The notes below the pieces were generated by a model. That model made no database searches. It saw nothing but the letters and a program-made list of their open reading frames with translations, and was not told where the DNA came from. A stretch of 64,000 bases of DNA from Clostridia bacterium (lineage in GTDB: Bacteria; Bacillota; Peptococcia; DRI-13; SM3-B62), in assembly GCA_018432615.1 (NCBI GenBank), contig JAHDSQ010000040.1:1-64000 (forward strand). Reading direction: 5' to 3'. Positions 1 to 8,592 of the stretch are shown here, one piece after another. Position 1 is the first letter of the stretch. Every line of letters starts with the position of its first letter. The position numbers were made by a program, and so were the translations under genes.

Positions 1-138
1 CTCGCACAGGCCGGATACTACAGTATCCTTGACCGGTACGAGTCACTGCACTCATGCGCTTGAACCGCCGTGTACCGAACGGTATGCACGGTGGTGTGAG
101 AGGTCGGTCACTCAACAATGGGTGACCTCCTACTCGAT
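1..138 (+). mobile_element. Group II intron, 3' end (domains V and VI), partial
   Basis: The stretch at about 64-100 folds as a domain V hairpin: ACCGCCGTG pairs with CACGGTGGT, and an inner TACC-GAAC-GGTA stem-loop carries the usual two-base bulge. It is followed by GTGTGAGAGG. A domain VI hairpin follows (GGTCACTC with GGGTGACC) and the tail TCCTACTCGAT matches the 3' end typical of bacterial group II introns. The 3' splice site is therefore placed after base 138. Domains I-IV and any intron-encoded reverse transcriptase lie outside the window. The intron lies 41 bp beyond the hydA stop codon, on the opposite strand. Confidence 0.72.
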
Positions 139-179
139 TGCGCCCGGTGAGCGCACGTTCTCATGTTATATGATATAGT

Positions 180-1925
180 TTATCCTCTGTCCTGTTGCTG
201 GTATTTCGTGTGCAGCAAATCATGAGATTTGTGGCCAAGGGGCTTTATGAGGAATTCCTCATAAAGAGTAGTAATGGCCGGATTCTTATGAGACATTCTC
301 AATTCGGAGTTTTTATCGATACTGTATGTGGCAGCAAGACGCTTTTGCAAAACCTCAGACGTTGTGCCGAAGGGTTGTCCCCCGCCGCCGATGCAACCAC
401 CGGGACAAGCCATGATTTCAATGAAGTGGTAACAGCAGGTGCCGTTTTTAATCATTTCCATCAATACCTTGGCCTTACTGAGGCTGCTGGCTACGGCGAT
501 TTTGAGTTTGTTTCCGGCCAGTTCGACTTCAGCTTCTTTGATTCCTTCAAGACCTCTGACCGGTGTAAAATCAAGGTTGGCTAAGCTTTCACCTGTGACG
601 AGTTCATGTGCCGTCCGCAAAGCCGCTTCCATGACGCCGCCGGAGGCCCCAAAGATTACGGCAGCTCCGGTAGAAATACCAAAGGGTGCGTCGTAGTCTT
701 CGTTTTCCAGCTTTTCATAGTTAATGCCGGCCAGTTTGATCATTTTGCCCAGTTCACGGGTGGTTAGGACGGTATCAACATCTTGATAGCCGCTGCTTCT
801 CATTTCAGGGCGGGTACACTCATATTTTTTGGCGGTACACGGCATCACGGAGACAACATAGATCTTTTCTGCCGGAATACCGCTCTTTTCTGCGTAATAT
901 GTTTTGGCTAAGGCTCCAAACATTTGTTGCGGTGATTTGCAAGAAGAGACATGGGGAATCAACTCGGGATAGAAAACCTCGAGATAATTGATCCAGCCGG
1001 GGCTGCAGGAGGTTAGCATGGGGAGCTTTCCGCCATTTTCAATACGGTTCAGGAGTTCATTGCCTTCTTCGACGATGGTTAAATCGGCCGTAAAGTTCGT
1101 ATCGAAGACCTTATCAAAACCGAGACGACGAAGGGCGGAAACCATTTTTCCGGTCTCGATACTGCCGGGGGCAAGGCCGAACTCTTCGCCTAGTGCTACT
1201 CTTACGGCCGGGGCTGTTTGGACTACTACGTGCATATCCGGATTGGAAAGAGCTGCCCAGACTTTCCCGGTATCGTCTTTTTCATAGAGGGCACCGACCG
1301 GACATACGGCAATACATTGACCGCAGTAGACACAGGTTGAGGCGGAAAGCGGTTTGTTGAATGCGGTGGTAACACCATATTCCGTTGAACGGCAAGAGGT
1401 GTTGATGGCTGCTACTTCCTGTACCACCTGACAAGCCTCGACGCAACGACCGCATTTGATGCATTTGGTCATATCCCGAACAATGGCCGGGTTATCTTCT
1501 TCAATAGGAAGCCTTTGATAGGTAGAGGCAAAAGGTACTTCCAGGACGTTGTATTGCTTTGCCAGATCCTGAAGTTCACAGTTGCCGTTTCTTTCGCATT
1601 TGAGACAGTCCTGAGGGTGGTTGGAAAGGATTAATTCGAGGACTGTTTTTCTGGCTTCCCTGATTTCCGGGGTGTTGGTGTTAACAACATCACCGTCACA
1701 GAGAACGGTGTTACAGGAGGTCTTAAACCTTCTTTGACCCTTCACCGCGACTAAACAAATTCTGCAAACTGCTCTGACACCAAGATCAGGATGGTGACAG
1801 AGTGTGGGTATTTTTATCCCCGCCTTCTTTGCTGCTTCCAAGATGGTGGTGCCTTCAGGGACACTGACGGTAAGGCCATCTATGGTTGCAGTAATGGTTT
1901 TATTGGGGTCGAATGTATGATGCAT
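180..1925 (-). CDS. hydA: NAD-linked [FeFe]-hydrogenase, catalytic subunit HydA
   Basis: This 581-residue protein reduces protons or oxidises H2 at the H-cluster and works in the cytoplasm with HydB and HydC. Domains in order: an N-terminal [2Fe-2S] domain (C43, C54, C57, C71); a His-ligated [4Fe-4S] site (H103, C107, C110, C116); two ferredoxin clusters (C155-C165 and C198-C208); then the H-cluster domain with TSCSPGW (C307), MPCTAKKYE (C363) and, near residue 510, MACPGGCIGGGGQP. It ends about 60 residues after L3 and lacks the extra C-terminal [2Fe-2S] domain of the longer Thermotoga type. It is the last gene of hydCBA, two bases after hydB. No clear terminator lies in the 41 bp left before the intron remnant. 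Confidence 0.95.
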   Translation of the reverse strand: MHHTFDPNKTITATIDGLTVSVPEGTTILEAAKKAGIKIPTLCHHPDLGVRAVCRICLVAVKGQRRFKTSCNTVLCDGDVVNTNTPEIREARKTVLELILSNHPQDCLKCERNGNCELQDLAKQYNVLEVPFASTYQRLPIEEDNPAIVRDMTKCIKCGRCVEACQVVQEVAAINTSCRSTEYGVTTAFNKPLSASTCVYCGQCIAVCPVGALYEKDDTGKVWAALSNPDMHVVVQTAPAVRVALGEEFGLAPGSIETGKMVSALRRLGFDKVFDTNFTADLTIVEEGNELLNRIENGGKLPMLTSCSPGWINYLEVFYPELIPHVSSCKSPQQMFGALAKTYYAEKSGIPAEKIYVVSVMPCTAKKYECTRPEMRSSGYQDVDTVLTTRELGKMIKLAGINYEKLENEDYDAPFGISTGAAVIFGASGGVMEAALRTAHELVTGESLANLDFTPVRGLEGIKEAEVELAGNKLKIAVASSLSKAKVLMEMIKNGTCCYHFIEIMACPGGCIGGGGQPFGTTSEVLQKRLAATYSIDKNSELRMSHKNPAITTLYEEFLIKPLGHKSHDLLHTKYQQQDRG

Positions 1926-1927
1926 AT

Positions 1928-3229
1928 TTATTCACCACTTTCCTTTTTAGTGAAACAAACACCTGCCGGACATTGTTTGTTTAGGTGCGCTTCGAATTCC
2001 GAGCTGAAATGTTTCAGACAAGAGTCGAGGGCCGTAGAGGCTGCTTGGCCTAATCCGCAGAACGAACTCTTGGCCATAACCCTGCTGAGGCGTTTCATTA
2101 AGGCGAGGTCATTCTCTGTTGCTTCGCCCTTTGATAACTTATCAAGAATCAGGTAAAGCTGTTTGTTTCCTTCGCGGCAGGGTACACATTTACCGCAGGA
2201 TTCATGAATAAAGAACTCTGTAACCTTTTTGAGGTAATCGATGATACAGACGGATTCGTCTAAAACGACGACAGCTCCGGAACCTACACTTAAGCCCGCG
2301 TTACGCATAGCCCTACAGCAGTATACGGTATCAAGCTGCTCCGGCGAACTGCATGGTCCCGATTGCCCGCCCAGGTGGAAGAACTTCAGTTTTTTTCCTT
2401 CTGCCATACCGCCGCCAAGCTCCGGGTCATAGATGATATCACGCAGGGTCACGCCAAAGGGTACTTCAAAAACACCACGGTTTTTGATATGACCGGAAAG
2501 ACAGATGAGCTTAGTGCCACCGCTGTCTGCAGTGCCGTAGCTCAAATACTTTTCTCCACCCTCAGTGACGATAGTAGGTATGTTGGCGAAGGATTCGACG
2601 TTATTAACAAGAGTCGGCTTAAGGAAGAGACCGACTTCGGCCAGATGAGGCGGCTTGATTCTCGGACGTCCGGCTTTGCCTTCGATGGAATTCAAAAGAG
2701 CGGAGTTCTCTCCGCAGACATAAGCGCCTGCACCGGTCATGATGTGGATATTGTAGGAGAAGCCGGTGTTGAGGATATTTTCGCCTAAGAATCCTTCTTT
2801 CTTGGCGTTATCTATGGCCGCTTGGAAGACTTTTTGCAGGTCTCGGTATTCACCACGGATATAGATATAGCCGTCGTGGGAATTGAAGACATAACCTGCG
2901 ATGGTCATTCCTTCTATAACTCGTAAGGGGTCCTGCTCCATCAGGAGCTTGTCCTTAAAGGTGCCGGGTTCGCCTTCATCCGCGTTGCAGACGATATATT
3001 TAGGAGACTCTTCTATTTCATATAATTGCTCCCACTTGGAACCGGCAGGATAGGCCGCACCGCCGCGACCCAAAAGTTTGGCCTTTTTAACTTCTTCTAT
3101 GATTTGCATGGGTTCCATGTTGAACGCCTTTTTTAGAGCAGCATAGCCCCCGAAATTAAGGTAATCTTCAACTGAATCAGGGCGTATCTTGCCGCAGTTG
3201 GCAGATATCAGCTTAACTATTTTTGACAT
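1928..3229 (-). CDS. hydB: NAD-linked [FeFe]-hydrogenase, NuoF-like subunit HydB (short form)
   Basis: This 433-residue flavoprotein should bind FMN and NAD(H) and link the nucleotide to HydA and HydC. It has the NuoF glycine-rich nucleotide-binding segments (GRGGAAYPAG near residue 55, GAGAYVCGENSAL near 167) and the N3-type [4Fe-4S] site SCGKCVPCREG near residue 345 with a later partner Cys in SSFCGLG. It lacks the N-terminal thioredoxin-like [2Fe-2S] domain and the C-terminal two-cluster ferredoxin domain found in HydB proteins of about 600 residues from trimeric bifurcating hydrogenases. A CPAGVC pair remains at the C-terminus. The start has the strong site GGGAGGT. It overlaps hydC by 13 bases. 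Confidence 0.93.
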   Translation of the reverse strand: MSKIVKLISANCGKIRPDSVEDYLNFGGYAALKKAFNMEPMQIIEEVKKAKLLGRGGAAYPAGSKWEQLYEIEESPKYIVCNADEGEPGTFKDKLLMEQDPLRVIEGMTIAGYVFNSHDGYIYIRGEYRDLQKVFQAAIDNAKKEGFLGENILNTGFSYNIHIMTGAGAYVCGENSALLNSIEGKAGRPRIKPPHLAEVGLFLKPTLVNNVESFANIPTIVTEGGEKYLSYGTADSGGTKLICLSGHIKNRGVFEVPFGVTLRDIIYDPELGGGMAEGKKLKFFHLGGQSGPCSSPEQLDTVYCCRAMRNAGLSVGSGAVVVLDESVCIIDYLKKVTEFFIHESCGKCVPCREGNKQLYLILDKLSKGEATENDLALMKRLSRVMAKSSFCGLGQAASTALDSCLKHFSSEFEAHLNKQCPAGVCFTKKESGE

Positions 3230-3708
3230 GACACGACCTCCCGATATTCATTTATAATGCCGGTGATTTTTTCTTTATTTAAAAATCCGTAGACTTTATC
3301 GCCTATTTTAGCAACAGGGCCTTGATCGCAAGCACCTATACAAGAGGTATAAAGCAGGGTGAAGAGACCATCGGGGGTCGTTTCTCCCATTTTAATACCC
3401 AGGATATCCTGGAAGATTTTAGCCACTTCTTCCGATTTGGAAACGTAGCACGGGGCGCTGTTACAGATTTCAATCACATACTTGCCACGGGGCTTTATTG
3501 AAAACATGGCGTAAAAGGTTAAAACATCAAATACTTTGGAAAGAGGGAGGTCAAGCTCTTTTGCCACAAGCTGAGCCCATTCTTCCGTTACGCAGTTACT
3601 CCCTGATACTTCCTGGATATCAAGCAGTATAGCGAGAAGCTGTTCTTTAGCTTTGCCATACTTGGCGATTATTCCCAGGATCTGTTCTTTAGTCGGTTTC
3701 TCGTTCAT
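3217..3708 (-). CDS. hydC: NAD-linked [FeFe]-hydrogenase, NuoE-like subunit HydC
   Basis: HydC is the small thioredoxin-like [2Fe-2S] subunit (about 163 residues). Cysteine ligands are visible in the first pair CNSAPCYVS and the second pair YTSCIGACDQGP, the usual CX4C and CX3C arrangement of NuoE/HydC proteins. The frame opens four codons earlier at a GTG (3720), but AAAGGTGA lies on top of that GTG and is correctly spaced for the ATG at 3708, so I chose 3708. It is the first gene of hydCBA, with a candidate sigma-A promoter about 90 bases upstream. Confidence 0.92.
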   Translation of the reverse strand: MNEKPTKEQILGIIAKYGKAKEQLLAILLDIQEVSGSNCVTEEWAQLVAKELDLPLSKVFDVLTFYAMFSIKPRGKYVIEICNSAPCYVSKSEEVAKIFQDILGIKMGETTPDGLFTLLYTSCIGACDQGPVAKIGDKVYGFLNKEKITGIINEYREVVSCQK

Positions 3709-3797
3709 GCAGCTTATCACCTTTCTTTCTTAAGGAATATTTCAACATTAATTATTGCGCACTATAAAAATACGCATATAGTGATGCATATAAAGAT

Positions 3798-3827
3798 ATT
3801 ATATTACTTTGGGGAAAGGATTGTAAA
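3798..3827 (-). promoter_or_regulatory. Candidate sigma-A promoter for hydCBA
   Basis: On the minus strand TTTACA (3822-3827) is followed after 18 bases by a perfect TATAAT (3798-3803). This gives a leader of roughly 80 bases before the hydC ATG. No full Rex-type palindrome was found here, although one TTGTGAA half-site lies at about 3843. Confidence 0.5.
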
Positions 3828-3901
3828 TAGAAAACAGGGGATTTGTGAAAATATGTACTTAATTTAGGGTTGTCTTTTTTTTTGCATAAAAAAAGGATAA
3901 G

Positions 3902-3920
3902 GACAATATATTGTATTGTC
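3902..3920. repeat. Perfect inverted repeat GACAATA-N5-TATTGTC upstream of spoIIIAA
   Basis: The 7-base arms are at 3902-3908 and 3914-3920 and are separated by TATTG. It lies between the divergent hyd and spoIIIA promoters and overlaps the putative -35 region of spoIIIAA. It could be an operator for a dimeric regulator; the regulator cannot be named. Confidence 0.45.
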
Positions 3921-3938
3921 AAGCAATAAACATTCTAT
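3912..3938 (+). promoter_or_regulatory. Candidate sigma-E promoter of the spoIIIA operon
   Basis: TGTATT at 3912-3917 is followed after 13 bases by CATTCTAT at 3931-3938, a partial match to the sigma-E pattern (ATATT, then CATACAAT). This would start transcription about 20 bases before the spoIIIAA start. In Bacillus the operon is sigma-E dependent. The match is imperfect. Confidence 0.3.
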
Positions 3939-3967
3939 CATATCTGCAATAAGTCAGGAGGCTTTCG

Positions 3968-4930
3968 ATGGCAGAGGTTACCTATAGCTGGCAAGACTAC
4001 CTTGTTCCCGAACTGCGGGGTTTAATGAAAAGAGGGATGTCAAAACATTTGGCAGAGATTGAGGAAATACGTTTGAGGCTGGGACGCCCCTTAGTCCTGC
4101 GGTTGGCAAATAGGGAGGTAACACTGGATGAAAGCGGGATGGCATGTGAGAGATTGCAGAAAGGGATCGTTGTCGGCAGGGATTTGATTGAAAGGAGTAT
4201 ACAAGTTTTAAGTCAAGGTTCCCTGTATGCCTGGGAGGAGGAAATCAGAAACGGGTACATCACTATTACGGGTGGTCACCGCGTCGGGCTCATGGGTAGG
4301 GGCGTTTTGGAGAAGGGAGAGATAAAAACACTTAAGGAAATCTCCGGGGTCAATTACCGAATCGGTCGTCAGATTTTAGGGTGTGCAGATGGTATCTTGC
4401 CGTATCTGGTGGGTGAAAACGGAACTGTTTGCCATACCTTGGTGGTATCGCCGCCTCAATGTGGCAAAACAACGCTTTTAAGGGATATTGTTAGACAAAT
4501 AAGTGATGGGGTTGGGAGTTTGCGTTTTAAGGGAGTAAATGTAGGGCTTGTGGACGAACGTTCGGAAGTGGCCGGGGTTTACCGGGGAATGCCGCAATTT
4601 GAAATAGGGATGCGAACCGATGTGTTGGATGCTTGTCCCAAAGCCCAGGGGATGATAATGATGATACGTTCCATGTCGCCTGCGGTGATTGCCACGGATG
4701 AAATAGGAAAAAGGGAGGATGTGGAAGCCCTTCACCAGGCCTTGCAAGCAGGGGTATCTGTGCTGGCTACCGTTCATGGCGGGAGCCTTGCGGAGGTAAA
4801 GGAGCGTCCGGTAATTGGGGAACTGCTGTCCTTTAAATTCTTTGAGCGGCTGGTGCTTTTGAACAGAGGGCAGGGTCCGGGGACAGTTGAGGCTATTTAT
4901 GGCGGCAGGAATTGGGAAAGGATGAAATAG
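3968..4930 (+). CDS. spoIIIAA: Stage III sporulation protein AA, ATPase
   Basis: This 320-residue protein is the secretion-type ATPase of the SpoIIIA-SpoIIQ channel that links mother cell and forespore. A Walker A motif is visible at residues 161-169 (PPQCGKTT), with the Walker B-like segment VGLVDERSE and a downstream VIATDEIGK. Length is close to the Bacillus protein (about 307). CAGGAGG lies 7 bases before the ATG. It is the first gene of an eight-gene operon in canonical order and is followed after one base by spoIIIAB. Confidence 0.95.
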   Translation: MAEVTYSWQDYLVPELRGLMKRGMSKHLAEIEEIRLRLGRPLVLRLANREVTLDESGMACERLQKGIVVGRDLIERSIQVLSQGSLYAWEEEIRNGYITITGGHRVGLMGRGVLEKGEIKTLKEISGVNYRIGRQILGCADGILPYLVGENGTVCHTLVVSPPQCGKTTLLRDIVRQISDGVGSLRFKGVNVGLVDERSEVAGVYRGMPQFEIGMRTDVLDACPKAQGMIMMIRSMSPAVIATDEIGKREDVEALHQALQAGVSVLATVHGGSLAEVKERPVIGELLSFKFFERLVLLNRGQGPGTVEAIYGGRNWERMK

Positions 4931-4931
4931 G

Positions 4932-5450
4932 ATGCTGAGATGTACCGGGGCGTTATGCATCATTTGCGGTTGCGGCTATGCCGGACTGAAGGCGGCAGGC
5001 ACTTATAGTTGTCGGGTTGAGGTTTTACGAAACCTGCAAAATGGCTTTTCCTTATTGGAAACGGAGATAAGCTATAGCTCGACACCGTTGCCGGTGGCCT
5101 TGCGCAGAGCAGGCGAGAAACTTGATAAAAGAACCGGGAGTGTTTTTGGCAAGGCCGCTGCTCTTTTGGAAATGAACCAAGGTTATACAGCCGGCGAGGC
5201 GTGGGAGGAAGCCGTTTCTATCCTTGCGGGAGAGTCGTTTGTACGAAGAGAGGAAATGAGCGTTTTGCTCATGTTTGGGCATGGTTTGGGAAATTCCGCC
5301 AGGGAGGAGCAATTAAAGAACATTGCCCTGACCAGGGAACAGCTGCGCATTATTGAAAAAAAAGCCCTGGAAAACAGGGATAAGAATACAAAAATGTGGC
5401 AGTATATGGGGTTTTGTCTGGGAGTCATCATTGTTCTCGTTCTTATTTAG
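4932..5450 (+). CDS. spoIIIAB: Stage III sporulation protein AB
   Basis: This 172-residue protein has a hydrophobic N-terminal segment (about residues 4-23) and a C-terminal membrane helix (GFCLGVIIVLVLI), with a helical soluble part between. SpoIIIAB is a GspF/T2SS-like membrane component of the SpoIIIA channel complex. Identification rests on position directly after spoIIIAA and on family features such as ISYSSTPLPVAL and FGHGLGNSAREEQLKN. Confidence 0.92.
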   Translation: MLRCTGALCIICGCGYAGLKAAGTYSCRVEVLRNLQNGFSLLETEISYSSTPLPVALRRAGEKLDKRTGSVFGKAAALLEMNQGYTAGEAWEEAVSILAGESFVRREEMSVLLMFGHGLGNSAREEQLKNIALTREQLRIIEKKALENRDKNTKMWQYMGFCLGVIIVLVLI

Positions 5451-5471
5451 GATCAGTGGGGGTTAGATTAA

Positions 5472-5669
5472 ATGAATATTGAATTGATTTTTCAGATAGC
5501 AGGTATCGGTATTCTTACATCGATTTTTCATACCATTTTGAAACAGGCGGGTAAAGAAGAATACGCTTTTATTGCCACATTAGCCGGTGTTTCAATCGCT
5601 TTGATCATGGTGGTCCAACTGTTGGCGGATTTATTGAACAAGGTTAAAAGTGTATTTTTTTTATCCTAG
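5472..5669 (+). CDS. spoIIIAC: Stage III sporulation protein AC
   Basis: This 65-residue protein has two membrane helices, which is the normal size for SpoIIIAC. It belongs to the small integral membrane pair SpoIIIAC/AD of the feeding-tube channel. It is in canonical position between spoIIIAB and spoIIIAD. Confidence 0.93.
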   Translation: MNIELIFQIAGIGILTSIFHTILKQAGKEEYAFIATLAGVSIALIMVVQLLADLLNKVKSVFFLS

Positions 5670-5678
5670 AGGTGAGAT

Positions 5679-6065
5679 ATGGAGATTTTCCAGGTTGTTG
5701 GCATTGGCTTGATAGGTACCGTTTTAGCTGTATTTGTTAAGGAAAGAAACAAGGAAGTTGCTTTGCTGGTCAGCCTTTGTACCGGGTTAATTATCTTTTC
5801 CTTTGCCATCGCAAAGGTGGGGGTGGTAATTGAGGTAATGGGAAAGATGGCCGGCAGTGCCGGGGTTAATTTTTACTATCTGGAAACGATGCTGAAGATA
5901 ATTGGGATTTCCTATGTTGCCGAGTTTGGGGCTCAGGTATGTCGTGATGCGGGAGAAGGAGCAACGGCAACAAAGGTAGAATTTGCGGCCAAGGTATTGG
6001 TAATGGTCGTCGCTTTGCCTATTTTCGTAGCAGTACTGGAGTCTATTCTCAGATTAATACCATAG
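5679..6065 (+). CDS. spoIIIAD: Stage III sporulation protein AD
   Basis: This 128-residue integral membrane protein has about four hydrophobic helices. The segment ISYVAEFGAQVCRDAGE near residues 77-93 is typical of the family. SpoIIIAD partners with SpoIIIAC in the mother-cell membrane part of the SpoIIIA complex. GAGGTGA precedes the ATG. Confidence 0.93.
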   Translation: MEIFQVVGIGLIGTVLAVFVKERNKEVALLVSLCTGLIIFSFAIAKVGVVIEVMGKMAGSAGVNFYYLETMLKIIGISYVAEFGAQVCRDAGEGATATKVEFAAKVLVMVVALPIFVAVLESILRLIP

Positions 6066-6076
6066 GGTGTGTGTGT

Positions 6077-7279
6077 ATGCGTAGCAAAGTGATAACGGTA
6101 GTGCTGCTCTCTTGTTTTTTAGTCTTTGGCGGGTATAGCGCTGTTTGGGGATATGAAAAGGAGGGGGAAGAAAAGGGTACGTTTTCGGCCCTTCATGCCC
6201 TGGAAAAACAACAGGATGCCCTGGAATTGCGAGGGCTGGAAGAATTCATCAGGGAGGTCGACGATGAAACCAGTTCTTTTCTTCCTGACATTTCTTTACA
6301 GGGCATTATCAACGCCTTCAAAAACGGGGAAGCTCTGTTTGCACCTCGTGAGGTGATGAAAGGTATTGCGGAATATTTTTTGTACGAGATAAGGGTTAAT
6401 TTGGTATTGCTTGGGAAGTTGATGGTCATTGCTGTTGTTTGTGCTGTTTTGCAGAGTTTGCAGAATTCATTTGCGGAGGGGACCGTAGCAAAATTAGCGT
6501 ATTTTGTTTGTTTACTAGCCTTGATTACTATTACCCTGGGTTCATTCCAGGTGGCGGTTACGGCGGGCTTGCAGTCCGTGGATAAAATGGTGGCCTTTAT
6601 GAAATTACTGCTGCCTGTGCTGTTGGTGCTGTTGACAGCTATGGGTGGGATTACTTCCGCAGCTATCTTGCAGCCCTTTTTAATGCTTTTTTTAAGCTTT
6701 ATGGCCATGTTTGTGCAGACCGTAATATTTCCCCTGATTTATCTGAATGTGGTGATAGCTGTTGCTAACAACATTTCCGAAAGGTTTAAGGTCTCGCGTC
6801 TGGCCGGGTTGGTGAAGCAGTTGACAAAGGTGGGGATAGGGCTGGTGCTGACGCTGTTTACGGGTATTATCAGCGTTCAGGGTGTGGCCGGAGCAGTGGT
6901 GGATGGCGTGACTTTGCGAACTGCAAAGTACATGACGGGGGCTTTTGTTCCTGTGGCCGGCAGTATGTTTGCGGATGCTTTAGATGCAGTAGTCGGAGGT
7001 TCATTAGTTCTAAAGAATGCTCTTGGGGTAGCCGGCGTTGTGGTTTTAGGGATGATTGTGCTGTTTCCTGTTATTAAGATACTGACGATTGCTGTCATCT
7101 ACCGCTTGGCAGGCGCTATACTTCAGCCGCTGGGGGATACTTTAATTGCAGATACGCTGGATGATCTGGCCGGCTGTTTATTCCTGGTTTTTGCCGCGGT
7201 AGCGAGTGTGGCCATTATGTTTTTTTTGACTATTACCATCATTGTCGGAGCGGCCAGCTTTACTGTAATGCTGAGGTAG
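6077..7279 (+). CDS. spoIIIAE: Stage III sporulation protein AE
   Basis: This protein of about 400 residues has a signal peptide and then several membrane helices in the C-terminal two thirds. SpoIIIAE is a polytopic subunit of the channel and is needed for forespore engulfment and sigma-G activity in Bacillus. The frame also offers GTG at 6071, but AGGGTG at 6064-6069 is better spaced for ATG at 6077, which gives a clean signal sequence. It follows spoIIIAD in operon order. Confidence 0.93.
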   Translation: MRSKVITVVLLSCFLVFGGYSAVWGYEKEGEEKGTFSALHALEKQQDALELRGLEEFIREVDDETSSFLPDISLQGIINAFKNGEALFAPREVMKGIAEYFLYEIRVNLVLLGKLMVIAVVCAVLQSLQNSFAEGTVAKLAYFVCLLALITITLGSFQVAVTAGLQSVDKMVAFMKLLLPVLLVLLTAMGGITSAAILQPFLMLFLSFMAMFVQTVIFPLIYLNVVIAVANNISERFKVSRLAGLVKQLTKVGIGLVLTLFTGIISVQGVAGAVVDGVTLRTAKYMTGAFVPVAGSMFADALDAVVGGSLVLKNALGVAGVVVLGMIVLFPVIKILTIAVIYRLAGAILQPLGDTLIADTLDDLAGCLFLVFAAVASVAIMFFLTITIIVGAASFTVMLR

Positions 7280-7288
7280 GTGGATGGT

Positions 7289-7975
7289 ATGCAGGTTTTG
7301 GGGGATTTGCTGAAGAGTGTTGTGACAATAATCGTTGTAACGACTTTTTTGGATATGCTTTTGCCTTCCGGTGCTTTACGTTCTTTTGTCAAGGCAATTG
7401 CAGGATTGTTTGTCATTCTGGCGGTGTTAAATCCTCTTATGGGCTTTGTCTTTAAAAGCGAGGGGTTCGAGACCTTCGTCAGGCAACAGGAAAAAGAGAT
7501 GGTTGCTTTTGACGATATTTCCGCAGAAAGTGAGGGTATTAATGTACTAAACGAAAAACTTGTGCTGGATAATTATCGCATGAGGCTCGAGACGCAAATC
7601 GAGGAGTTAGCCAAAACGGTCGAGGGGGTCAAAGATGCAGGGGTGCAGGTTGTCCTTGAGAAGGAAAAAGGTAGTACCCTGCCGGTAATAAGGGGGGTTA
7701 AGGTAAAGGTGGTCGAGTCGGAGACCGGGAAAGAGGAGAATGAAACTGTCATTAGGGAGGCAAGTGCCGTTAACGAAATCCAACCGATAAAGATAAGCCT
7801 TGAGGGCGTAAAGGTCGAAAATGTTCGGGAACAAACCGTTGATAGCGATGAAGAGCCTGCAAAAAAGGGGAAGAAAGCCGGGGCAAGCGAGGAAAAAAGG
7901 ATAGAAAAAGAGATTGCCACTGCCTTGTACCGGTATTTTGAGTTAAAAACGGAGCAAATACAGGTGGTGTTCTAA
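7289..7975 (+). CDS. spoIIIAF: Stage III sporulation protein AF
   Basis: Two N-terminal membrane helices (about residues 8-28 and 32-50) precede a charged soluble domain of about 170 residues. SpoIIIAF carries a ring-building motif fold like SpoIIIAG/AH. The Lys/Glu-rich insert near EEPAKKGKKAGAS is poorly conserved in the family. A GTG at 7280 is in frame, but AGGTGG at 7278-7283 fits the ATG at 7289. It directly follows the spoIIIAE stop. Confidence 0.9.
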   Translation: MQVLGDLLKSVVTIIVVTTFLDMLLPSGALRSFVKAIAGLFVILAVLNPLMGFVFKSEGFETFVRQQEKEMVAFDDISAESEGINVLNEKLVLDNYRMRLETQIEELAKTVEGVKDAGVQVVLEKEKGSTLPVIRGVKVKVVESETGKEENETVIREASAVNEIQPIKISLEGVKVENVREQTVDSDEEPAKKGKKAGASEEKRIEKEIATALYRYFELKTEQIQVVF

Positions 7976-7994
7976 CAAGAGGGAGGGGGCAATT

Positions 7995-8585
7995 ATGAGA
8001 GATATCTATCAGGCCTTGAAGAACTATCAAGGTAGGTTCGGCATTTGGGGTGTAGCGGGGATAGTAGTAGTGGGAATTCTTTTGATGGTGCTTCCCGGAA
8101 TGTGGACTAATAAGCAGGAATATAATAAACTGCCGGAATCCACGGCAGGTATTGCGGAGAAATTATCGACTTCTTATAACTCCTCACTTACTGCTTTAGA
8201 GGAGCTTTTGAACGCGGAAGTGAGTGAGGTGCTGAGTCAGGTTGCGGGTGCGGGGAAGGTCGCGGTAACGGTGAGGTTAGAAGGAAGCACGAAAAAGGAA
8301 TATGTTTTAAATACCGCTGATGATAAATCTACCGTTGAGGAGAGGGATAGTGACGGAGGGATAAGAATAGTGACGGAGGAAAGCTGTAAAAAAGAGGTTG
8401 CTTTTGCTCAAAAAGATGGAGAACCCCTTGTTTTTAAGGAGGTCAGTCCCAGAATTGAAGGAGTCTTGATTGTGGCTGACGGTGCCGGGGATGGCGAGGT
8501 AAAAGAAAATTTAGGGAAGGCAGTCCAGGCCATGCTTGGCGTTCCCGCTCATCGAATAATAGTACTGCCGAGGGAAAGAAGGTGA
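7995..8585 (+). CDS. spoIIIAG: Stage III sporulation protein AG
   Basis: This 196-residue protein has a single N-terminal membrane helix (about residues 17-35) and an extracytoplasmic ring-building domain. In Bacillus, SpoIIIAG forms a large ring in the intermembrane space. The GAGKVAVTVRLEG and VLIVADGAGDGEVKENL segments are typical. GGGAGGGGG precedes the ATG. Confidence 0.93.
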   Translation: MRDIYQALKNYQGRFGIWGVAGIVVVGILLMVLPGMWTNKQEYNKLPESTAGIAEKLSTSYNSSLTALEELLNAEVSEVLSQVAGAGKVAVTVRLEGSTKKEYVLNTADDKSTVEERDSDGGIRIVTEESCKKEVAFAQKDGEPLVFKEVSPRIEGVLIVADGAGDGEVKENLGKAVQAMLGVPAHRIIVLPRERR

Positions 8586-8592
8586 AGGATGA

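Noticed and set aside
1282-1464. Small open frames inside hydA and other large genes
   Set aside because: They are out-of-frame shadows with no ribosome-binding sites.
3841-3860. Possible Rex operator near hydC
   Set aside because: Only one TTGTGAA half-site is present; the second half does not match.
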